From an uncultured Pseudomonadota bacterium (GTDB taxonomy: Bacteria > Myxococcota_A > Bradymonadia > Bradymonadales > Bradymonadaceae), in the NCBI GenBank assembly GCA_913057905.1, contig CAJXPB010000003.1, positions 338,792 through 402,791 of the forward strand: a stretch of 64,000 bases of DNA, given 5' to 3'. The position numbers and the translations under genes are program-made. Under the pieces are notes generated by a model, which did not search any database, had not been told where the DNA came from, and saw nothing but the letters and a program-made list of their open reading frames with translations. Position 1 is the first letter of the stretch; each line of letters begins with the position of its first letter. Positions 51,976 to 60,298 of the stretch are shown piece by piece.

Positions 51976-53282
51976 TTCGGCCGTCCGACGCCGCGGTACT
52001 CAAATCCGAGTTCGCGCAGCTTCTCCGGGCGGTAGATGTTCCGGCCGTCGAAGATGACGGGGTCGTCGGCCATCAGGTCGCGGATTCGTTCAAAATTCGG
52101 GTTACGGAACTCGTTCCACTCGGTGAACAGGAACAGCGCGTCGGCGCCCTCAAGTGTGGCATAGTTGTCCTTCTGAAACTGAACATCTTCCAAGTCTGAC
52201 AGCTCCGCCCGGGCATTTTCGATGGCGTGGGGATCCGTGGCTCGGACCCGCGCGCCATCGGCCACGAACCGGCGAACGTTTCTGATGGCGGGCGCCTGGC
52301 GGATGTCGTCTGTGCCGGGCTTGAAGCTCAGCCCCCAGACGGCGAATTCCAGTCCGTCGAACGAACCGAAGTAGCCTCGAGCCTGCTCGTACAGGTACAT
52401 CTTTTGGCGCTCATTGATGTCGGTCACGGCACTGAGCATGTCTGCCTGAACGCCGCTGTCCCGACCCAGCCGCTCCAGAGCGCGAACGTCTTTGGGAAAA
52501 CAACTGCCCCCGTAGCCCAGGCCCGGATAAATGAAGTGCGGACCGATTCGCTCGTCCATACTCATGCCCTGACGTACCTTCTCGACATCGGCACCCACCT
52601 CGTCGCAAATGTTGGCAATCTCGTTCATAAACGAGATCTTGGTCGCCAACATCGAGTTCGAGGCGTATTTGATCATCTCCGCCGTGGGCACATCGCACAT
52701 GACGAAGCGTTCGCTACGTTGAAAGAATGGGCGGTACAGGTCGGCGAGTGTCTCGGCCGCGTCTTCGTTTTCACAGCCGATGACCACGCGCTCGGGTGAC
52801 TGAAAGTCCTGAACCGCCGAGCCTTCCTTTAAAAATTCGGGGTTCGACGCGACGTCGAAGTCGTCGTCGGTACGTTCGCGGATGATCTCGGCAACTTTAT
52901 GATTGGTGCCCACTGGCACGGTACTCTTGCACACGACGATGGTGTAGCCATCGAGGCTGTCGCCAATGTCTCGCGCCACGGCCTTTACCGCGCTCAAGTC
53001 CGCCGAACCATCGCCATCCATCGGCGTACCGACGGCAATGAAGACGATGTCAGAATTCGCCACGGCCTCTTGGGTATCGGTGGTGAAAGTCAGCCGGCCA
53101 TCCTCCAGATTCTCTTCGACCAGCTCCTTGAGCCCGCTTTCGTGGATGGGGACGTCGCCCTCGCAAAGCCGCTCCACGAGCTCGGGGTCCTTGTCCACGC
53201 ACACGACGTCCTGCCCGGTGTTCGCCAGGCACGTACCGGTGACGAGGCCCACATACCCAGTTCCTATAACTGAAATCTGCAT
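51969..53282 (-). CDS. ugd: UDP-glucose 6-dehydrogenase (copy 1)
   Basis: A 437-residue protein. The NAD loop VIGTGYVGLVTGTCLA is at the N-terminus, and the active-site cysteine is in the conserved YGGSCFPKDVRAL. The GSAVQDFQSPERVVIG and FKPGTDDIRQAPA segments are also present. It oxidises UDP-glucose to UDP-glucuronate, the substrate of the UXS at 25602. ATG 53282 has AGAGAAG seven bases upstream; a TTG further upstream is less likely. A second copy, about 80% identical at DNA level by eye, occurs at 63148 in the same orientation. Confidence 0.96.
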   Translation of the reverse strand: MQISVIGTGYVGLVTGTCLANTGQDVVCVDKDPELVERLCEGDVPIHESGLKELVEENLEDGRLTFTTDTQEAVANSDIVFIAVGTPMDGDGSADLSAVKAVARDIGDSLDGYTIVVCKSTVPVGTNHKVAEIIRERTDDDFDVASNPEFLKEGSAVQDFQSPERVVIGCENEDAAETLADLYRPFFQRSERFVMCDVPTAEMIKYASNSMLATKISFMNEIANICDEVGADVEKVRQGMSMDERIGPHFIYPGLGYGGSCFPKDVRALERLGRDSGVQADMLSAVTDINERQKMYLYEQARGYFGSFDGLEFAVWGLSFKPGTDDIRQAPAIRNVRRFVADGARVRATDPHAIENARAELSDLEDVQFQKDNYATLEGADALFLFTEWNEFRNPNFERIRDLMADDPVIFDGRNIYRPEKLRELGFEYRGVGRPNQ

Positions 53283-53375
53283 AACGCTTCTCTTGTAGTT
53301 CAAAATAGAATCGACCGCCGAACCTAGTAGGACTTGACCGCAGGCTCAAGGGCGAGGAAGCCTAGCCAGAATAAC

Positions 53376-54476
53376 TCACCGATCCATCCGCAGCCGTTCA
53401 TCCAACTCGCCGTACAATGGCCGGCCCAATGTCTGGCCGAGGATGTGGGGCCCCATAAGCCAGGGTCGTACGGCTCCTCTAATCTTGTCAGAGAGACGGT
53501 CCGCTGCGACGACAGCCAAAGACTGAGTTGCAACGCTTTTCAATCGCGCACGAAAAGGTGGCCGACCATCGAACTCTGTCGGTTCTCGGCTTGGATCGTA
53601 GCGTTTCAAAATCCGGGCTCGAGACCACCTGGCCAGTGCCTTGCTCTTCAGCGTCTCTGCGACGGGAACCTCGTACCCGAGCTGACCGTCAGCCATCAGC
53701 TTGAGCGTACAAAGCGGCCAACGCACGAGGTCTAAAATGCCATGATGTCGCGCAAACCTCTCGACGTTGCCCCAATCGAGTTCGTCGACGTAGGCGCCCA
53801 TGAAAGCAGCCACATCGACGAGCCCCTTGAAAAACCCCTTGTGCTGCTGGAAGTGATAGCAGAGCTCCACAAAGCTCAGCCAAGCCGGGAGCACGGGAAC
53901 CTGGGTCCCCTCGCAATCGAACTCGATGCGCCGTTCGATGAGCCCGTCGACATCGGGCACCGGAAGATGGGGCTTGGCGATATCCCAGTGCACCTCAACG
54001 TAAGTCGACCGATCAGCGTGCACGAATGCCACCTGATTGCTCGCCCACGGCTTGTACTCGGTCTTCTGCTCGTAGCCGCGCTCCTTCAGGTGCTGCCAAA
54101 CCGCAGGCCGGTCTTTGGGGCGGACCAGCACGTCGATGTCGAAGGTCGACCTCAGGTGTGGCTCGGCAAATATCCTCCGGCCCAGCGCCTCGCCCTTCAA
54201 CACCACGAAGGGAACGCCCAAATCATCGAAGCCTTCGGCGAGCCGGCCCATCTCGGCGCGGTTGATCGCCACCCGGATCGCATTTTGCCGCCACGCACCG
54301 CTAGCCCAGTCCGGCAGCGGAAGGCCCTCCATCTGAGCGTACCGATAAAGGACCGGAAACCACCCGTTGGCCGCAGCGCGCTCGGCAAGCCCCTCAATGC
54401 TAGACCGCTGGCCGAGCCACCGCTCGACGATGGGCTCCACCAAAAGCCCGACAGAATTTGGAAGACCTTGACTCAA
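53376..54476 (-). CDS. NTP_transf_5-type nucleotidyltransferase-fold protein
   Basis: A protein of about 366 residues. The region GVPFVVLKGEALGRRIFAEP, then TFDIDVLVRPKD, then VEVHWDIAKPHLP matches the uncharacterised nucleotidyltransferase family PF14907, with the acidic pair DID and the downstream H-W. These proteins are frequent in polysaccharide or PTS-like gene clusters and their reaction is unknown. The start is uncertain: no ATG fits, and TTG 54476 gives a normal length, while the frame continues to 54722 through sequence lacking family similarity. It is divergent from the FkbM gene. Confidence 0.75.
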   Translation of the reverse strand: MSQGLPNSVGLLVEPIVERWLGQRSSIEGLAERAAANGWFPVLYRYAQMEGLPLPDWASGAWRQNAIRVAINRAEMGRLAEGFDDLGVPFVVLKGEALGRRIFAEPHLRSTFDIDVLVRPKDRPAVWQHLKERGYEQKTEYKPWASNQVAFVHADRSTYVEVHWDIAKPHLPVPDVDGLIERRIEFDCEGTQVPVLPAWLSFVELCYHFQQHKGFFKGLVDVAAFMGAYVDELDWGNVERFARHHGILDLVRWPLCTLKLMADGQLGYEVPVAETLKSKALARWSRARILKRYDPSREPTEFDGRPPFRARLKSVATQSLAVVAADRLSDKIRGAVRPWLMGPHILGQTLGRPLYGELDERLRMDR

Positions 54477-54576
54477 CTCGGCCGACCGTACTCGAAGAAC
54501 TGGAATCTGCGCGATCCCCAAATAGCACGAGCACCCGGAGCACGAAACGTCGGACGAAACCCATCTCTTCCGCTGG

Positions 54577-55182
54577 GTGGACGAGTTCGTGTCAGAGGGC
54601 GACAACGTTTGGGATATTGGGGCAAATACCGGACTGTTTTCATTCGCGGCAGCATACAAGGCCGGCCCCGATTCAGAAGTGTATTCCTTCGAGGCAGACA
54701 CGTGGCTCGTCCGGCTTCTCAACGAAACGGCTCAAGAAAACGCCGATTTGCTCGGCGGCCGCGTAAAACCGGTGCCGGCCGCCATCTCCAACACGAACGG
54801 CATCGGCTCCCTGTCGATTGCAAACCGGGGTTGCTCGGCAAACTTCCTTTCGAATGTCAGCGGCTCGACGTCCGCCGGGGGTGAACGCCACGCGCAACCC
54901 GTGGTTCAACTTTCGATGGACTGGCTCGGCGAGCGGATCTCCGTACCAGATGTAATCAAGATCGATGTGGAGGGCGCCGAGAAGCTCGTGCTGGAGGGAG
55001 GAATGGGCCTCTTGGAGGAGGCTCGGCCCATCATTCTGTGCGAGACGTTCGAAGAGACGCGCACCGACGTTGCGGACATCCTGCAAGGGCTCGACTACAC
55101 GTTCCTCGATGGCGGCATTGGCGAATCGTTTGGCGAGGAAATCGAAGAGATGCGCTTCGAGACGGTCGCCCTCCCGAAGTAG
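54577..55182 (+). CDS. FkbM-family methyltransferase, possibly 5'-shortened
   Basis: A 201-residue Methyltransf_21 protein. The SAM site is VWDIGANTGLFSFAAAYKAG at about residues 11-30, then YSFEADTWLVRLL, and the core motif PDVIKIDVEGAEKLVLEGG. The normal helical N-terminal extension is absent: GTG 54577 is the first start and an in-frame TAG at about 54524 closes the frame just upstream. The gene may have lost its 5' end. The 100-base gap to the divergent nucleotidyltransferase gene is short. It marks the right end of the polysaccharide locus. Confidence 0.82.
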   Translation: MDEFVSEGDNVWDIGANTGLFSFAAAYKAGPDSEVYSFEADTWLVRLLNETAQENADLLGGRVKPVPAAISNTNGIGSLSIANRGCSANFLSNVSGSTSAGGERHAQPVVQLSMDWLGERISVPDVIKIDVEGAEKLVLEGGMGLLEEARPIILCETFEETRTDVADILQGLDYTFLDGGIGESFGEEIEEMRFETVALPK

Positions 55183-55199
55183 CCGCGAACCAGGCGAAC

Positions 55200-55658
55200 C
55201 GCCTGAACCGACTCGCGCCGGCCTCATCGAACTCGCCATCGCGACCGCCTCAATTCTGGCTCGATACGTCGCAGGCCAGGACTCGTAGGAATCACGAAGC
55301 CGCTGGTAGGCGGCGTCCCACAGCCGCCCGTCGGAAGCCTCCTCGAGTTCAGTCTTGGACGCGCCGAGCCCGAGCACCGCCCTCGAAGCCAAAATCCGAC
55401 GGCCGCGCTTCCGCACTATCGTGAAGCCAAGCTCCCGCAGAAAAGAGTTCGTCTCGTCCCCGCCCCGTACGACTCCGGGTCCAACTCCTCGCCGGTCGCC
55501 TCCTCCGCCGCGAGCCCCAGCGTGTACTTGGGCGGAAACCGCTCCCCCTCGCACAGCAAATCGAACTTCGTCGACTCCCGCCGCGACGGCACGCCAACTC
55601 GCCGGAGCCGATCGAGCGCGCTGATGACGTGTTGTCGGTCGATCTGGTCAGGAACCAT
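55200..55658 (-). pseudogene. Frameshifted remnant of a McrA-like (ScoMcrA N-terminal-domain) gene
   Basis: From ATG 55658 the minus strand encodes QHVISALDRLRRVGVPSRR, then FPPKYTLGLAAEEATGEELD PESY, which is the N-terminal head domain seen in McrA-like HNH nucleases of type IV restriction. The expected continuation (GGDETNSFLRELGFTIVRKR) appears in another frame, so one base has been lost in the C-run at 55458-55466. After this the frame runs into the neighbouring methyltransferase gene, and no HNH domain was found. This indicates a decayed fragment, although a base-calling error in the run is possible for the frameshift itself. The exact 3' limit is uncertain. Confidence 0.6.
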
Positions 55659-55821
55659 GACGACAGTGAATCAGCGGAAGATGAACAGACCCTTCGAATG
55701 CCTCGATATTTCCCGCACCACGTCGCTGTTGGCTCGTTCCGCCGCGATCAGTTTGGCCGAACCAGCATGGATCAATTACCCCATTTTTTGGGAGGATGCG
55801 GGGCAATGACGGGCTCGGAAA

Positions 55822-56523
55822 TTAGCCATCACTTTGTTCTTTTCGGACTTCCTCCAGATAGTTCCGGGCTTCGGCGCAGAAGTCCTTCACCTCGCCAATC
55901 GTCTGCTTGGTCAGACCTCGAATCTGCATCTGCTCTACCAGCACCTCAGGAATCCTGACTGATCTGTTTGCTTCCAAAATCAGTTCCTCTGAGGCGCTAG
56001 CATGGTTCCTTCTGTCGTACTTGATGACAAACCGAACTTTCTTTGAGACGCCGGGCCTATGTCCTCCCGATTGATCCATCTCTTCATACAAGGGCAGCGA
56101 GTAGGAGTATCCTGAATGGAGCAAAATTGGCGTCGATGACTCATTCTCTTCGATGTAGTTGTCACCGTCCTCGGAGGTCTCAACCCGGATATTTTCGACG
56201 TAGGCCGACGACTCTCCAATGTTTTTGAGCCACCAAGCCGCAACTGAGCGCGCCCCAACCTCCTGGGTCCTCTTCAGAAGCACCAACTCCGGTGCTTGTT
56301 CCTTGAGGCGTCGCTCTTCGGTCCGCCTCGCCTGGAAAATCGAGATTGAGAGCGCCCCGATAATTGCGAGAGACGTCGCCAATCCTGCCAGTAGGGCCCC
56401 GTCCTCCCGGAGATTTCCGGCCGACCACGAAAAATAAATGAAGACGCCTTCGACGGCGACGACGAAGAGGATGACCCAGACCTCGCCTTTCAGGCCGCAA
56501 TTCCAGTTCGAGGTAGTTTGCAT
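55822..56523 (-). CDS. Membrane protein of unknown function
   Basis: A 233-residue protein. Two hydrophobic segments occur in the first 65 residues (VWVILFVVAVEGVFIYFSW and LATSLAIIGALSISIFQA), followed by a charged linker and a soluble region of about 150 residues with a beta-rich middle (WWLKNIGESSAYVENIRVE). The C-terminus is helical and charged. The layout resembles small membrane proteins in defence islands that couple a cytosolic sensor to membrane helices, but no family was recognised. It is on the same strand as the ImmA/IrrE and XRE genes, separated by 302 bases. Confidence 0.7.
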   Translation of the reverse strand: MQTTSNWNCGLKGEVWVILFVVAVEGVFIYFSWSAGNLREDGALLAGLATSLAIIGALSISIFQARRTEERRLKEQAPELVLLKRTQEVGARSVAAWWLKNIGESSAYVENIRVETSEDGDNYIEENESSTPILLHSGYSYSLPLYEEMDQSGGHRPGVSKKVRFVIKYDRRNHASASEELILEANRSVRIPEVLVEQMQIRGLTKQTIGEVKDFCAEARNYLEEVRKEQSDG

Positions 56524-56825
56524 CTTGGACCCTCCGAAAGTGACTTCTTACCGATCCTTTGAGGCATGGTAGCGCGGAGGGCACCTGTGACCCAACTCGA
56601 ATTCAGGGAGCACGACATCCGGCAGGTGAGAAGAGTCGCTGCTCTCTCGCCAGCCGTGGCAATTGACGACCAGGTAGGCGATTTGGGGGAGAGTCCGACA
56701 CACAGCCAGATAAAGGGCCCAACGGACCGTTCACCCCTCTGCAATAACGCGGCCCGCAGATTGTCCGAAGGCAAACCAACCCCGTTGGAAGTGCGAACCA
56801 CCTCCAAATAGGCGTTCCAACTCTC
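56524..56825. other. 302-bp intergenic region without a supported gene
   Basis: Short open frames exist on both strands (about 80-105 codons), but they lack ribosome-binding sites and any family resemblance. The region probably holds the promoter of the membrane-protein gene that starts at 56523. No clear hairpin terminator was seen. Confidence 0.5.
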
Positions 56826-57644
56826 TCAATCTACTGCGGTGAGCACTGTCAAGATCTTCCCGTAACTTCCGAGCCCTCGAGCCTCTTCATTAAATAGAAG
56901 GTCACTTGGAGCATCTGGAAACCACTTCGTTGCGCTGACGACTTCTGCACGGGTTCTACGGGCTAAGACCTCGCCTGACTGACCTCCGAGGAGCGCAGTA
57001 GGGCTTCCTTCCGGTATTGCGTCTCCCGGACGCGGACGGTTCCCCCGAAAACGAGAGGCCCCCCACAACTTGTCAGACAAGGTTGCGAAAGAAATCGAAG
57101 AACCGTCTGATTCCAGAATGACGGTTGGCCGCCGTACATGGTTGGCGTAGCGGATCGCGGAACTCACAAGGGAAGATTCGCACGTCTTTGAGATTCTGAG
57201 AATCGAATCCAAACCCTTCGCACACCCATTAAGGATTCTCTCGACGCCCCATTTCGGCATGAGTAGTTCAGAGGCAAAAAAATTCGCCTCCTTCTCAAGA
57301 TCACCGTCAGCGGCACTGAGATTCGTGGTCAAATGACTTGGGCCAGTTGAGAAAATAGCCTCAAGATGATTCGGCAGACAAAAATGGCCGAGTTCGTGCG
57401 CGAGGCTGAACCTACGATGACTACGGGTGTGACAATGCGCAGAGATCAGAATGATGAAGTGCCCGCGATGATACGAGAAAACACCATATGCCTCTTTCCC
57501 AAGATCCACCCCCGTCTGAACTAGCAATTGCGATTTCGACTTGGCGATACGAGTGGGCTCGACCGGCAACCCAGAAATATTGCATTCCTCAAGCGTCCTT
57601 CGGGCAACCCTTCGAGCACGGTCTTCACTACCCGGAACCTCCAT
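56826..57644 (-). CDS. ImmA/IrrE-family metallopeptidase
   Basis: A 272-residue protein with a zincin motif HELGH at residues 83-87 and the downstream LEKEANFFASELLMP segment carrying the third zinc ligand, the classic ImmA/IrrE (DUF955) signature. Members cleave a partner XRE-type repressor to relieve repression. The N-terminal 60 residues are also family-like. ATG 57644 with GAGGGGG five bases upstream is preferred over TTG 57671. It overlaps the 3' end of the XRE gene, as in ImmR-ImmA pairs, so it likely acts on that repressor and thereby on the divergent operon at 58208. Confidence 0.92.
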   Translation of the reverse strand: MEVPGSEDRARRVARRTLEECNISGLPVEPTRIAKSKSQLLVQTGVDLGKEAYGVFSYHRGHFIILISAHCHTRSHRRFSLAHELGHFCLPNHLEAIFSTGPSHLTTNLSAADGDLEKEANFFASELLMPKWGVERILNGCAKGLDSILRISKTCESSLVSSAIRYANHVRRPTVILESDGSSISFATLSDKLWGASRFRGNRPRPGDAIPEGSPTALLGGQSGEVLARRTRAEVVSATKWFPDAPSDLLFNEEARGLGSYGKILTVLTAVD

Positions 57645-57993
57645 TTGAGCCCCCTCTCTTCTCTTGTTCAATCAATGCGTCGGCTACCTCAGCGATAGTG
57701 TCGAGGACGCTGTCGGGTGCATCTTCGAGCCCTGCTCGACGCAGAAGCGCGTTGGAGAGCGCATTCGTGTATTCGTCCTCTTCAGTCTGTCCCAAGAGGT
57801 AATCTGTCGTCACGTCCAAGGCGCCAGCAATCTTCACGAGATTGTCCGCGGACGGGTATTTCCTTTCTCCCGTTTCGAAGTGTGAAATGGCTGCCGGAGA
57901 GACGTCAGCTCGCTTCGCGAGTTCAGACTGCGTGAACTCCCGCCGTTTTCTGGCGGATCTCAGACGCTTCCCGAAGATGGACGGCTCACCCAT
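57628..57993 (-). CDS. XRE-family transcriptional regulator
   Basis: A 121-residue protein. The helix-turn-helix lies at about residues 9-63 (FGKRLRSARKRREFTQSELA, then ISHFETGERKYPSADNLVKI). A C-terminal alanine- and acid-rich tail follows. AAGGAG lies eight bases before the ATG. It overlaps the immA-like gene and is divergent from the ubiquitin-like operon. A perfect 8-bp inverted repeat lies in the shared promoter region, so the protein probably represses both directions, with cleavage by the metallopeptidase as the induction switch. Confidence 0.93.
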   Translation of the reverse strand: MGEPSIFGKRLRSARKRREFTQSELAKRADVSPAAISHFETGERKYPSADNLVKIAGALDVTTDYLLGQTEEDEYTNALSNALLRRAGLEDAPDSVLDTIAEVADALIEQEKRGGSNGGSG

Positions 57994-58003
57994 TGCCCGC
58001 TCC

Positions 58004-58032
58004 TTGACAGAGTTACGGCTTCGTATTATTTT
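58004..58032 (+). promoter_or_regulatory. Candidate promoter of the ubiquitin-like operon
   Basis: TTGACA at 58004-58009 and TATTTT at 58027-58032 are 17 bases apart. The operator starts 10 bases after the -10 element, a position where a bound repressor would block initiation or early elongation. The transcript would have a leader of about 170 bases before the ATG at 58208. Confidence 0.6.
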
Positions 58033-58042
58033 ACTACACGGT

Positions 58043-58066
58043 TCCGTAGTATTCTATCACTACGGA
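58043..58066. promoter_or_regulatory. Palindromic operator between XRE and operon genes
   Basis: TCCGTAGT at 58043-58050 and ACTACGGA at 58059-58066 form a perfect inverted repeat with an 8-bp spacer. A related half-site, ACTACACGG, lies just upstream at 58033. The spacer read on the minus strand is a TAGAAT-like -10 element for the XRE gene, so one bound dimer could repress both promoters. Confidence 0.75.
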
Positions 58067-58207
58067 TGCGACATCGTACACTATATGCCTGTAGCATGGA
58101 GCACTGGAGATTTCCAGAGATCTTGTTTGCGGGAATGAGAGGGGCACTTCCGCGCAACCCACACGCAAGACCCAAGTCAGGCAGCAACTTCAGTAGAGGT
58201 AGACACA

Positions 58208-58501
58208 ATGAGCGACGCAGCAGATAACAGCGAGAAGGACAATCACGCAGGGAAGGACCCTCCGAAGAGTGAGGCGACAGGCCCGCCCTATTTCGTCAAC
58301 ATCGAAGGGACCCAACACGAGTGGGACGAGCCGACGATCAGCGCCTCAGAGATTGCGGACCTCGGTGGGTGGGAGCCAGAGCTGGGCGTCATAGAAATTG
58401 ATCTCCGGACAAACGAGACGCGAACACTTGAAACCGGCGAAGAGTTGGAGCTTCGCCCGGGAAAGGGCTTTGCAAAGAAGATCAAGTGGAAGCGAGGTTG
58501 A
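58208..58501 (+). CDS. Ubiquitin-like protein (multiubiquitin-domain family)
   Basis: A 97-residue protein. A charged, disordered N-terminal tail of about 25 residues is followed by a beta-grasp domain: YFVNIEGTQHEWDEPTISAS, then EIADLGGWEPELGVIEIDL, then LELRPGKGFAKKIKWKRG. This matches the bacterial Multi-ubiquitin domain (PF14452) but as a single copy. The chain ends in Gly, so the C-terminus may be usable directly for conjugation without trimming. It is the first gene of the operon with E2-like, JAB and E1 genes, and it overlaps the next gene in a GGTTGATGTG context. An antiphage role is inferred from known bacterial Ubl operons. Confidence 0.82.
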   Translation: MSDAADNSEKDNHAGKDPPKSEATGPPYFVNIEGTQHEWDEPTISASEIADLGGWEPELGVIEIDLRTNETRTLETGEELELRPGKGFAKKIKWKRG

Positions 58502-58502
58502 T

Positions 58503-58901
58503 GTGGACGAGCGTATCGAGAATGAGCTGGAAATCATCCGAGAATACTACTCAGATATCGAGTACGAGTCGGAGGGGCACTGGTTTCTGATTCCAGAGTA
58601 TCCCGAAATGCCGGACGAACCAAAGTGGACCCCCCAGCCGATGCCCGTGGCGTTCTATCCGCGTCAGGGGTACCCGGCCCAAAAACCCTATGGCATGTTT
58701 GTGCCGGCGGATATTCTCGTAGATGGCGACGAGCCGGACAACTTCAAACCCAACCCCAACAAGCAACCGCCATTTGACGGCGAATGGGGGCAACTCTCAT
58801 GGCAACCCAAGGAGTGGAATCCGGCCGCCAATGTGGCAGAGGGTGCAAACCTCCTTTCGTTTGCACTCACGTTCAAGGAACGCTTTCGCGAAGGTAAGTA
58901 A
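58503..58901 (+). CDS. E2-fold (UBC-like) protein of the Prok-E2_E type, no cysteine
   Basis: A 132-residue protein. The segment MPVAFYPRQGYPAQKPYGMF, then GEWGQLSWQPKEWNPAANVA and the final helix (LLSFALTFKERF) follow the bacterial E2 family E pattern, with proline-rich strands and a Trp-rich region. The sequence contains no cysteine at all, so it cannot form an E2-Ubl thioester. GTG 58503 is the start, five bases after GAGG and overlapping the Ubl stop region. A structural or adaptor role, or direct handover from E1, should be considered. The assignment rests on motifs and neighbours. Confidence 0.72.
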   Translation: MDERIENELEIIREYYSDIEYESEGHWFLIPEYPEMPDEPKWTPQPMPVAFYPRQGYPAQKPYGMFVPADILVDGDEPDNFKPNPNKQPPFDGEWGQLSWQPKEWNPAANVAEGANLLSFALTFKERFREGK

Positions 58902-59426
58902 ATGGAGAATGAGGGCAAAAGCCTACGGTTTCGCGGCGAGTGTTTCCAGAAGCTCCAGCGACACCTTCTCGGCAACCCGCATGGATCCGAGGAGGCTGCG
59001 TTTCTCTTCGCAGATTGGATGCCTGACGCTCAAACCGGGGCAGTCAAAAAGTGTCGGTATCTCGAGGATAAGGAGTTTGAATATCAGTCTCGCTACGGAC
59101 TGGAATTGGCGGAGGGAGTGCTCGATGATGTAATCAAACAGGCTCATGATCTGGAAATGTCATTGGTCGAGGTGCACTCCCACCCATTTCACAGCGAAGG
59201 GGGTGCCGAGTTCTCCTCCAGCGATTGGACAGGCTTCCAAGAAGTCGTTGCCCATATTCTCTGGAGGTTGCCAAATCGGCCCTATTTCGCACTGGTCTTC
59301 GCTCCGGACGGCTTCGATGGATTGGTATGGCTCAATTCGGACGACGATCCGGAGAGTCTCTCGTCGATTCTGCTCAAAAATGATGAAAAGCTCGCAGCTG
59401 ACCAATCCAGACAAGGAAGGGGATAA
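58902..59426 (+). CDS. JAB/MPN-domain isopeptidase
   Basis: A 174-residue metalloprotease. The JAMM motif is complete: the catalytic Glu at residue 30 or 31 (SEEAAFLF), His92 and His94 with Pro95 (VHSHPF), then Ser105 and Asp108 (FSSSDW). Such enzymes remove ubiquitin-like proteins from targets or process their precursors. Its ATG follows the E2-like stop directly, and the E1 gene starts two bases after its stop. Because the Ubl already ends in Gly, removal of the Ubl from conjugates is the likelier job. Confidence 0.92.
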   Translation: MENEGKSLRFRGECFQKLQRHLLGNPHGSEEAAFLFADWMPDAQTGAVKKCRYLEDKEFEYQSRYGLELAEGVLDDVIKQAHDLEMSLVEVHSHPFHSEGGAEFSSSDWTGFQEVVAHILWRLPNRPYFALVFAPDGFDGLVWLNSDDDPESLSSILLKNDEKLAADQSRQGRG

Positions 59427-59428
59427 CG

Positions 59429-60253
59429 ATGGAATCTCTCAGATTTGAACGGCAGGTTCGCTTCTTCGGTGAGGAGGGCCAACGAAAAATACGCAATACC
59501 AAGCCGCTTGTGATCGGGGCGGGTGGCATCGGTTCGCACGTTATCCAACAACTGGCGTTCTTGGGGGTCGGAGCGCTCCACATTATTGACCCTGACGTGC
59601 TGGAGAAGACCAACGCAAATCGCCTAATTGGCGTCAACGATGCGGACCAGGCGGGAAAATCCAAGGCAGCTATCGCGGAGCGTCTAGTCCGCCGAATCAA
59701 CCCCAATATCGACGTCACCGCGGAACAACAGGACGTGCTGGAGCTCATCGAAAGCCGTGACCAACCGTTCGGGACAGATTGGGTGTTTTCCTGCGTCGAC
59801 GATGACGGCGTACGACTGAAGCTCCTTCAGGAAGTGGCCGGAGGCCCCACGCTAATTGATTGCGCGACAGAAGTCGTTCCCCGGGAAGAAGGATTGCCTA
59901 ATTTCGGCGGGCGAATCTGTGTCGCGGATGGAACGGATGGATGCCCCTACTGCCGTGATCTCTACGACGAGCAGGAAATTCGCCACTCTCTTGCTGACGC
60001 GGATGAACTTCAAGACGAAGCGGAGAGGTATGGCGTAGCGCCGGAAGAACTTGAGGACTCCGGACCATCGGTGGTCACTTTGAACGGGATAGTCGCATCT
60101 CTCGCTTGTAATGAGTTTATGGCGGCCGTCGCCGGCATCCGAAAGCCAAAGCCCATACTGGAGTACAGAGGAAATTACGGAATCGTGGCGGCATCGCAGG
60201 ATCCACTTCCCGATAGTTGCCTCTACTGCGATGACTGGCGAACGGGCGCATAG
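59429..60253 (+). CDS. ThiF/E1-type ubiquitin-like activating enzyme
   Basis: A 274-residue E1-like adenylyltransferase. GAGGIGS is at residues 30-36, the ribose-binding acid is near DPD (54-56), the arginine-finger segment NANRLIG is at 62-68, and FSCVDDDG is at 120-127. Zinc-type pairs CPYC (172-175) and CLYC (264-267) are present. Candidate thioester cysteines include C145 in LIDCATEVV and C227 in VASLACNEF. It lacks a separate UFD domain, as most bacterial E1-like proteins do. It would adenylate the C-terminal Gly of the Ubl at 58208. Confidence 0.93.
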   Translation: MESLRFERQVRFFGEEGQRKIRNTKPLVIGAGGIGSHVIQQLAFLGVGALHIIDPDVLEKTNANRLIGVNDADQAGKSKAAIAERLVRRINPNIDVTAEQQDVLELIESRDQPFGTDWVFSCVDDDGVRLKLLQEVAGGPTLIDCATEVVPREEGLPNFGGRICVADGTDGCPYCRDLYDEQEIRHSLADADELQDEAERYGVAPEELEDSGPSVVTLNGIVASLACNEFMAAVAGIRKPKPILEYRGNYGIVAASQDPLPDSCLYCDDWRTGA

Positions 60254-60298
60254 AAAGAGCGTTGAAAATTCAGTGAATCAGCGGATCGAGGAAACACA

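Noticed and set aside
54673..55554. Minus-strand frame of 293 codons opposite the FkbM gene
   Set aside because: Only its upstream part (to about 55200) matches the McrA-like remnant; the rest is antisense to a convincing methyltransferase.
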